A model generated the notes under the pieces. That model did not search any database and was not told where the DNA came from. It saw only the letters and a list, made by a program, of their open reading frames with translations. Source: Rhodobacteraceae bacterium HLUCCA08 (lineage in GTDB: Bacteria; Pseudomonadota; Alphaproteobacteria; Rhodobacterales; Rhodobacteraceae). Taken from it: DNA of 64,000 nucleotides. This document shows, one piece after another, positions 57,963-64,000 of the stretch (positions are counted from its first letter, which is position 1; each line of letters opens with the position of its first letter). Location: positions 1 to 64,000 of the forward strand of contig LJSF01000003.1 of NCBI GenBank assembly GCA_001314655.1. The letters run 5' to 3'. The position numbers and the translations under genes are program-made.

Positions 57963-58191
57963 GCGGCGCCTCAAGACGCGGCTCAAGCGGATGCTGGTTC
58001 GGGTCCGGCGTCGGGTGCCGCCCGGCCTGCGGCTTGTCCTGGGGTTGCTGCTGATGGTCGGCGGCGTGCTCGGGTTTCTGCCGGTGCTGGGATTCTGGAT
58101 GCTGCCGCTGGGTGTGATGGTCGCGGCGCTGGACATCCTGCCGCTGTGGCGACGACTGACCGGGGCTTCCCCCCGGCGGCGTCCGCGCTAG
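57955..58191 (+). CDS. Small membrane protein after yaaA
   Basis: A 78-residue protein from ATG 57955: a strongly basic N-terminus ([20 protein letters not shown]) and two membrane segments ([20 protein letters not shown] and [18 protein letters not shown]), basic end. It may be a small inner-membrane anchor. Family not named. Co-translated with yaaA and 10 bases from the ABC genes. Confidence 0.72.
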   Translation: MVERRLKTRLKRMLVRVRRRVPPGLRLVLGLLLMVGGVLGFLPVLGFWMLPLGVMVAALDILPLWRRLTGASPRRRPR

Positions 58192-58201
58192 GGTTCGGAT
58201 C

Positions 58202-58858
58202 ATGCTGCTGGACCTTCGCGATGTCTCGAAAAGCTATCCCTCCGCCGACGGCCCGATCCCGGTCCTGTCCGGCATCGCGCTGTCGATGGCGGCGGGCGAA
58301 ACGCTTGCCCTGACCGGCGAAAGCGGCAGCGGCAAAAGCACGCTGCTGCACCTGGTGGGCGGGCTGGACAGCGCCGATGGCGGGGTGATCGAGGTCGAGG
58401 GGCGCGATATCGCCCGCGCCGCGGATCGCGACCGGGCGGCGTTGCGGCGCGGCACCGTGGGCGTGGTCTTCCAGCAGTTCAACCTGATCCCGTCGCTGGA
58501 TGTCGCCGCCAATATCGCCTTTCAGGCGCGGTTGGCCGCGCGTCATGACCCGGACCTGTGCGCGGCGCTGGCCACGCGGCTGGGTCTGGCCGCGCAGCTG
58601 GGCAAATACCCCGAGCAATTGTCGGGCGGCCAGCAGCAGCGCGTCGCCATCGCCCGCACCCTGGCCGCGCGGCCGCGGCTGGTTCTGGCCGACGAACCCA
58701 CCGGCAACCTTGACGAAGCCAGCGCCGACACCGTGCTGGACGCGATGCTGGAACTGGTCGCCGAAAGTGGCGCGGGCCTGCTGATGGTGACCCATTCCGA
58801 ACGGCTGGCCGCCCGAATGGGGCGCCGGCTGCACCTGGCGCAGGGGCGGCTGGCGTGA
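58202..58858 (+). CDS. ABC transporter ATPase (AttE/LolD-like)
   Basis: A 218-residue ATPase of the MacB/LolD group. Walker [11 protein letters not shown]-loop [11 protein letters not shown], signature [13 protein letters not shown], Walker [15 protein letters not shown]. Overlaps the permease gene by 4 bases. Partner of the permease and the lipocalin-like protein, a layout like AttEFGH. Confidence 0.93.
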   Translation: MLLDLRDVSKSYPSADGPIPVLSGIALSMAAGETLALTGESGSGKSTLLHLVGGLDSADGGVIEVEGRDIARAADRDRAALRRGTVGVVFQQFNLIPSLDVAANIAFQARLAARHDPDLCAALATRLGLAAQLGKYPEQLSGGQQQRVAIARTLAARPRLVLADEPTGNLDEASADTVLDAMLELVAESGAGLLMVTHSERLAARMGRRLHLAQGRLA

Positions 58859-61236
58859 CCCGGGCGGGGCTGGCCGCGCTGCTGTCCCATTGGCGCCGGT
58901 CGCCGCTGCAGCTGTTCACCCTGGTGGCCGGGCTGGCCCTGGCCACGGCGCTGTGGTCCGGCGTGCAGGCGATCAATGCCGAGGCGCGGGCCAGCTATGA
59001 CGCCGCCGCCGCGACCCTGGGCGAGGCGCAATTCGCCCAGATCACCCGCGCCGATGGCGGCCCGATCGCGCGCGACACCTACGTGGCGCTGCGCCGGGCC
59101 GGCTGGCTGGTGTCGCCGGTGATCGAGGGCCGGCTGGAGGGTGTGCGGCTGATCGGGGTCGAGCCGCTGACCGCCCCGGGCGGCATCGGCCCGGTCGCGC
59201 TGGACGCCGGCGACGACCTGCCGGGCTTTCTCGGCGAGGGGATCCTGTTCGGCCGGGCCGAGGTTCTGGCGGCCCTGTCCGGCACCGGCCTGCGCGGGAT
59301 CGAGGCGCCCGATGTGGCGCCGGGCATCGCGCTGACCGATATCGGCGTGGCCGAGCGGTTGCTGGGCCCCGGCATCAGCCGGTTGATCGTCGCCCCGGCG
59401 CAGCCGCGGGACCGGCCCGATCTGGCGCAGGTCGCGCCGGGGCTGGTGTTGCAGCCGCCGCAGGCCGGGTCGGATATCGGCCGGCTGACCGACAGTTTTC
59501 ACCTGAACCTGACCGCCTTCGGGCTGTTGTCCTTTGCCGTCGGCATCTTCATCGTTCATGGCGCGATCGGATTGGCGGTGGAGCAGCGCCGGCCCATGGT
59601 GCGCACCCTGCGCGCGCTGGGGATGCCGCTGGCGCGGATCGTGACGCTGATGGCGGCGGAATTGCTGGCCCTGGCGCTGGTCGCCGGGGCGCTGGGCGTC
59701 GCCCTGGGCTATGGCATCGCGGCGGCGCTGCTGCCGGATGTGGCGGCGACCCTGCGCGGGCTATACGGCGCCGAGGTGGCGGGCACGCTGCAGCTGCGTC
59801 CGGCCTGGTGGCTGTCGGGCCTGGGCATCGCGCTGGCCGGGACGGCGCTGGCCGGCGGTCGGGCGCTGGCGCAGGTGGCGCGGATGCCGCTGCTGGCCTC
59901 GGCCCGGCCGCGGGCCTGGGCGATGCAGTCGCGGCGCGGGCTGGTGATGCAGGCGGCGTTGGCGGGGGTGCTCCTCGGCCTCGCGGGCCTCGTCGCTGCG
60001 CTGGGATCGGGGCTTGTGGCCGGGTTCGTGCTGCTGGGCGCGCTGCTGCTGGGCGGGGCGCTGCTGTTGCCGGTGGTGCTGTCGGCCCTGCTGGCAACGG
60101 CCGAAGCGCGCGCCCGGCGCCCGGTCGCGGGATGGTTCTGGGCCGATACCCGGCAGCAACTCCCTGGCCTGTCGCTGGCGCTGATGGCGCTGCTGCTGGC
60201 GATGGCGGCGAATGTGGGCGTGTCGACCATGGTCGGTTCGTTCCGGCTGACCTTCGTGGGGTTCCTCGACCAGGTTCTGGCTTCGGAGCTTTATCTGACC
60301 GCCGAGGACGACGCGCAGGCCGAGGCGCTGACCGATTGGTTGGAGCCGCGCGTCGACGCGATCCTGCCGATCCGCAACGTGGAGCGCGATGTCGCGGGCC
60401 TGCCGGCCGAGGTCTTCGGCAACCGGCCCCATGCGACCTATCGCGACAATTGGCGGTTCCTGCAATCCGCGCCCGGGGCCTGGGAGGCGGTCGATGCCGG
60501 CGCCGGGGTGGTGATCAACGAACAGCTGTCGCGCCGGGCCGGGCTGGCGGTCGGCGACGCGGTGGTGCTGGAGGGCGCGGCGTTCGAGGTCCTGGGCGTC
60601 TACGGCGATTACGGCAACCCGATCGGCCAGGTGATCCTGACAGAGGCGGCGTTCGAGCGGCTGTTTCCGGGGGTCGAGGCATTGCGCTTCGGCCTGCGCC
60701 TGCCGCCCGATGCGGTGCCCGCCCTGGAAGCCGCGCTGCGCGACGATTTCGGGCTGGGCGAGGGGCGGATGATCGACCAGGCGGGGATCAAGGCGATTTC
60801 CATGCAGGTGTTCGAGCGGACCTTCGCGGTGACGGCGGCGCTGAACGTGCTGACGCTGGCGGTGGCGGGCTTTGCCATGTTGATGAGCCTGCTGACCCTG
60901 GCCGCGATGCGCCTGCCGCAGCTGGCGCCGGTCTGGGCGCTGGGCCTGACCCGGGCCGATCTGGGCCGGGCCGAGTTGCTGCGGGCGCTGCTGCTGGCGG
61001 CGTTGACCGCCGTGCTGGCGCTGCCTCTGGGCCTGGCGCTGGCCTGGGTGCTGCTGGCCGTGGTCAACGTGGAGGCCTTCGGCTGGCGCCTGCCGATGGC
61101 CCTGTTTCCCGGCGATTATGCCCGACTGGGGCTCTTCGCTTGCCTTGCGGCGCTCATCGCCGCGCTCTGGCCGGCGCGGCGGCTGGCGCGGACCCCGCCG
61201 GCGGAGCTGCTGAAGGTGTTCACCAATGAACGTTAG
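58855..61236 (+). CDS. ABC permease, fused FtsX type (AttFG-like)
   Basis: A 793-residue permease with two FtsX-type membrane regions (about 240-400 and 680-780) and periplasmic domains, corresponding to a fusion of two permease halves. GTG start. It probably moves lipid-linked or hydrophobic molecules in the envelope, energised by the preceding ATPase. It overlaps the lipocalin-like gene by 11 bases. Confidence 0.9.
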   Translation: MTRAGLAALLSHWRRSPLQLFTLVAGLALATALWSGVQAINAEARASYDAAAATLGEAQFAQITRADGGPIARDTYVALRRAGWLVSPVIEGRLEGVRLIGVEPLTAPGGIGPVALDAGDDLPGFLGEGILFGRAEVLAALSGTGLRGIEAPDVAPGIALTDIGVAERLLGPGISRLIVAPAQPRDRPDLAQVAPGLVLQPPQAGSDIGRLTDSFHLNLTAFGLLSFAVGIFIVHGAIGLAVEQRRPMVRTLRALGMPLARIVTLMAAELLALALVAGALGVALGYGIAAALLPDVAATLRGLYGAEVAGTLQLRPAWWLSGLGIALAGTALAGGRALAQVARMPLLASARPRAWAMQSRRGLVMQAALAGVLLGLAGLVAALGSGLVAGFVLLGALLLGGALLLPVVLSALLATAEARARRPVAGWFWADTRQQLPGLSLALMALLLAMAANVGVSTMVGSFRLTFVGFLDQVLASELYLTAEDDAQAEALTDWLEPRVDAILPIRNVERDVAGLPAEVFGNRPHATYRDNWRFLQSAPGAWEAVDAGAGVVINEQLSRRAGLAVGDAVVLEGAAFEVLGVYGDYGNPIGQVILTEAAFERLFPGVEALRFGLRLPPDAVPALEAALRDDFGLGEGRMIDQAGIKAISMQVFERTFAVTAALNVLTLAVAGFAMLMSLLTLAAMRLPQLAPVWALGLTRADLGRAELLRALLLAALTAVLALPLGLALAWVLLAVVNVEAFGWRLPMALFPGDYARLGLFACLAALIAALWPARRLARTPPAELLKVFTNER

Positions 61237-62266
61237 GGCGCTGACCCTGATCCTGCTGGCCGGCCCCGCCGGTGCGCAGGGCTTTGCCGGGTTGGGCACC
61301 CAGGCCGAGGGCTTTGCCATCCCAGCGCCGGGATATGCCTTCGATTTTCCCGCCGATCATGGCGCCCATCCCGCCTACCGGATCGAATGGTGGTATCTGA
61401 CGGCGAACCTGACCGGCCCGGACGGCACCCCCTACGGGCTGCAATGGACCCTGTTCCGGTCTGCATTGGCGCCCGAGGATGGCAGCGGCTGGGATACGCC
61501 GCAGCTCTGGATGGGCCATGCCGCGGTGACCACGCCCGAGGCGCATTTCGTGACCGAGCGGCTGGCCCGTGGCGGCATCGGCCAGGCCGGGGTCGTGGCC
61601 GATCCCTTCGCCGCCTGGATCGACGATTGGCAATTGGCCGGGCCGGATTTCGACCAGTTGGAAATGACGGCCAGCGGCCCGGATTTCGCCTATGACATGG
61701 CGCTCAGCGCCGAGGGGCCGCTCGTCTTTCATGGCGATGCGGGCTATTCGGTGAAATCGGCCGAAGGGCAGGCGAGCTATTACTATTCGCAGCCCTTCTA
61801 CGCCGTCGACGGCGTTCTGAGCCTGCCGCAGGGCGATATCCCCGTCACCGGCCGGGCCTGGCTGGACCGGGAATGGTCGTCGCAGCCGCTGTCGGGCGAC
61901 CAGACCGGGTGGGACTGGTTCTCGCTGACCCTGGAGGGGGCCAAGCTGATGGGGTTCCGGCTGCGCCAGGCCGATGGGTCCGCCTATACCTATGCCACCT
62001 GGATCGACCCGGACGGGGCGGCCACCGCCTATTCCGACGGCGCCTTCATCGCCGAACCGCTGGCCCGCGACGGCGCCCGCGACATCCCCACGACCTGGCG
62101 CGTGACCCTGCCCGACCGCGGCGTCGACGTGACGGTGCAGGCGCTGAACCCCGAGGCCTGGATGGCGGTGTCGATCCCCTATTGGGAGGGGCCGGTGACG
62201 GTATCGGGCAGCCATGACGGCACGGGCTACCTGGAAATGACCGGCTACGAGGGAACGTCTCCGTGA
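61226..62266 (+). CDS. Exported CrtC/AttH lipocalin-like protein
   Basis: A 346-residue protein with a signal peptide ([15 protein letters not shown]) and the CrtC/AttH fold: PADHGAHPAYRIEWWYLTAN (signature), then WLDREWSSQPLSGDQTGWDW. AttH-type proteins accompany FtsX-like ABC transporters, as here; the carotenoid hydratases CrtC belong to the same superfamily. No carotenoid genes are nearby, so AttH is the better reading. Confidence 0.88.
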   Translation: MNVRALTLILLAGPAGAQGFAGLGTQAEGFAIPAPGYAFDFPADHGAHPAYRIEWWYLTANLTGPDGTPYGLQWTLFRSALAPEDGSGWDTPQLWMGHAAVTTPEAHFVTERLARGGIGQAGVVADPFAAWIDDWQLAGPDFDQLEMTASGPDFAYDMALSAEGPLVFHGDAGYSVKSAEGQASYYYSQPFYAVDGVLSLPQGDIPVTGRAWLDREWSSQPLSGDQTGWDWFSLTLEGAKLMGFRLRQADGSAYTYATWIDPDGAATAYSDGAFIAEPLARDGARDIPTTWRVTLPDRGVDVTVQALNPEAWMAVSIPYWEGPVTVSGSHDGTGYLEMTGYEGTSP

Positions 62267-62311
62267 CATCTCGTCAGTGGCGGGCCGGCGCGGGGCGGGA
62301 TAACAGGCGGC

Positions 62312-64000
62312 ATGAACAGCTTTCCCCTGACCCGCGACATCGTTCTGGTGGGCGGCGGCCATACCCATGCGCTGGTGCTGCGCAAATGGGGCATGAACCC
62401 GCTGCCCGGCGTCCGGCTGAGTGTCATCAACCCGGGCCCCACCGCGCCCTATTCGGGGATGCTGCCGGGCTTCGTCGCCGGGCATTACAGGCGGGACGAC
62501 CTGGATATCGACCTGGTGCAGCTGGCGCGCTTTGCCGGCGCCCGGGTGATCGTCGGCCGGGCCGTGGCGCTGGATCCGGTGGCCCGCCTTGTGCATGTGC
62601 CAGGGCGGCCCCCCGTCGCCTATGACCTGGTCTCGGTCGATATCGGCATCACCTCGGCCATGCCCGACCTGCCGGGTTTCGCGGCCCACGGCATCCCGGC
62701 CAAGCCGCTGGGCCCCTTTGCCGCGCGCTGGGAGGCGTTTCGCGCGGGCGATGGCCCGGCCCGGGTGGCGGTGATCGGCGGTGGCGTGGCCGGGGCCGAA
62801 CTGGCCATGGCGATGGCCCATGCCCTGCGCACCCGGGGCCGCGCGGCGCAGGTGGCCCTGATCGACCGCGGCCGGATCGTCGAGGAGTTCAACCACGACG
62901 CCCGCAAACTGATGCTGGCCGCGCTGCAGGCCAACGGCGTCACCCCCGTCGAAGGGGGCGCGGTGGCCGAGGTGACCGCGACCGCCGTGGTGCTGGAGGA
63001 CGGGCGCGAGATCGCCAGCGATTTCACCACCGGTGCCGCCGGGGCGCGGCCGCAGGGCTGGGTGGCGGAAACCGGGCTGGAAACGCATCACGGTTTCCTG
63101 ACCGTGGGGCCGACGCTGCAAACCTCGAACCCTCATGTCTTTGCCGTGGGCGATTGCGCCCATCTGGGCTGGGATCCGCGGCCCAAGGCCGGGGTCTATG
63201 CGGTGCGCGAGGCGCCGGTGCTGCATGACAACCTGCGTGCCGCTGCCTCGGGGCGTCGACTGCGCCGCTATGACCCGCAAAAGGACTACCTGAAGCTGGT
63301 GTCGCTGGGCGGCCAGCGCGCCATGGCCGAGAAATTCGGAACGGCCCGGTCAGGGCGGTTGCTGTGGCTCTGGAAGGACCGGATCGACCGCAAGTTCATG
63401 GCCCGGTTCCGCGGATTGGAACCGATGGCGGCGCCGGACCTGCCGCTGGAGGCGGCCGAGGGCCTGCGCGAGGCTTTGGGCGATGCGCCGCCCTGTGCGG
63501 GCTGCGGGGCCAAGGTCGGGCGCGGGGCGCTGCGTGCCGCGCTCGCCGGCCTTCCGGCGCCGGGGCGCGATGACATCGTCAGCCTGCCCGGTGACGACGC
63601 GGCGCTCCTGAAGACCGGCGGCGCGCGGCAGGTCATGGCCACCGACCACCTGCGCGCCTTTACCGCCGACCCGGTGCTGATGACCCGCATCGCCGCGCAA
63701 CACGCGCTGGGCGATATCTGGGCCATGGGTGCCGCGCCCCAGGCCGCGACCGCAACGATCATCCTGCCGCGCATGGCGCCGGAATTGCAGGCGCGCACCC
63801 TGGCCGAGATCACCGCGACCGCGCACGAGGTGCTGAGCCAGGCCGGTGCCGCCCTGGTCGGCGGCCATACCAGCCAGGGCGACGAGATGACGCTGGGCTT
63901 CACCGTCACCGGGCTGTGCGCGGCCGATCCGATCACCCTGGCGGGCGCCCGGCCGGGTGACGCGCTGATCCTGACCGGCCCGATCGGCTCCGGCACGATC
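62312..64000 (+). CDS. selD: Oxidoreductase-SelD fusion (partial, runs off window)
   Basis: The first 563 residues of a fused enzyme. Residues 1-380 are a pyridine-nucleotide-disulphide oxidoreductase-like domain: IVLVGGGHTHALVL, VAVIGGGVAGAELA and VFAVGDCAHL. From about 390 the selenophosphate synthetase domain begins: GCGAKVG holds the cysteine and lysine equivalent to E. coli Cys17 and Lys20, and GGHTSQGDEMTLGFTVTG is the family motif. SelD makes selenophosphate from selenide and ATP. The window ends within the SelD domain. Confidence 0.92.
   Translation, partial: MNSFPLTRDIVLVGGGHTHALVLRKWGMNPLPGVRLSVINPGPTAPYSGMLPGFVAGHYRRDDLDIDLVQLARFAGARVIVGRAVALDPVARLVHVPGRPPVAYDLVSVDIGITSAMPDLPGFAAHGIPAKPLGPFAARWEAFRAGDGPARVAVIGGGVAGAELAMAMAHALRTRGRAAQVALIDRGRIVEEFNHDARKLMLAALQANGVTPVEGGAVAEVTATAVVLEDGREIASDFTTGAAGARPQGWVAETGLETHHGFLTVGPTLQTSNPHVFAVGDCAHLGWDPRPKAGVYAVREAPVLHDNLRAAASGRRLRRYDPQKDYLKLVSLGGQRAMAEKFGTARSGRLLWLWKDRIDRKFMARFRGLEPMAAPDLPLEAAEGLREALGDAPPCAGCGAKVGRGALRAALAGLPAPGRDDIVSLPGDDAALLKTGGARQVMATDHLRAFTADPVLMTRIAAQHALGDIWAMGAAPQAATATIILPRMAPELQARTLAEITATAHEVLSQAGAALVGGHTSQGDEMTLGFTVTGLCAADPITLAGARPGDALILTGPIGSGTI

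Noticed and set aside
61226-62266. Carotenoid 1,2-hydratase (crtC)
   Set aside because: The fold signature fits, but the gene is coupled to an ABC transporter and has no carotenoid neighbours, so an AttH-like role is more likely.

Overview
The window is GC-rich chromosomal DNA from an alphaproteobacterium, most likely a member of the Rhodobacterales (Roseobacter/Rhodobacter group). The evidence is gene content and order: rnhB-ccrM with GANTC sites in the ccrM promoter, mutY-dciA-dsbA, lpxK next to a KdtA-like gene and DUF4170, three tandem DUF2125 proteins, a reductase-selD fusion, and GC-rich hairpin repeats typical of that group. No rRNA operon, phage, IS element or CRISPR array is visible. 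The window is core or near-core chromosome with a few accessory spots.

Layout. 1-6.9 kb is an acetate module: the end of acsA, an adenylate kinase, a DUF4212/sodium-solute symporter pair, a cNMP/CBS/DUF294 sensor protein, a membrane protein and a membrane-anchored PAS-exonuclease. 7-12 kb holds NAD salvage (pncA, pncB) around trhO, a hemerythrin and a class V aminotransferase. 12-13.5 kb is an AT-rich foreign gene with a HEPN-like end. 13.3-16 kb holds an L-lactate dehydrogenase flanked by a duplicated gene end, a LacI/GntR-type regulator and tRNA-Arg(CCT). 16-19.5 kb holds a globin-coupled diguanylate cyclase, an unusual membrane-anchored winged-helix protein with a secreted partner, and small secreted proteins. 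19.5-28 kb has rnhB, ccrM, a flavodoxin, galE, alkB, mutY, dciA, dsbA and a CoA-transferase. 28-33 kb has lipid A genes (lpxK, kdtA-like) and a TPR protein with 141-bp DNA repeats. 33-40 kb has an inositol-monophosphatase-like gene, pmbA and three DUF2125 paralogues. 40-49 kb has an SDR and a short crotonase, HNH, MscS and flavoprotein genes, then ugd and yjbH/yjbF/yjbE-like exopolysaccharide genes. 49-57 kb has arfB, a candidate small RNA/mini-ORF unit, yhhQ, a phytase-like esterase, mepA, an MFS gene, a thioesterase-like gene, yggT and recQ. 57-64 kb has yaaA, an AttEFGH-like ABC system and the start of the oxidoreductase-selD fusion, which runs off the end.

How genes work together. Acs makes AMP, which the adjacent adenylate kinase can recycle, while the symporter supplies the acid. 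PncA and PncB are consecutive steps of nicotinamide salvage. Ugd (UDP-glucuronate) and the yjb genes point to exopolysaccharide. CcrM and a CtrA-like half-site pair upstream of the cyclase fit the alphaproteobacterial cell-cycle network.

Most notable for follow-up: a transcription unit at about 49613-49800 whose 18-codon ORF sits behind a 15-base perfect complement of the 16S rRNA 3' end; the AT-rich HEPN-like gene; the membrane-anchored OmpR-type winged-helix protein; the HTH-TPR protein; and families of hairpin repeats that have entered coding sequences or supply their stop codons.
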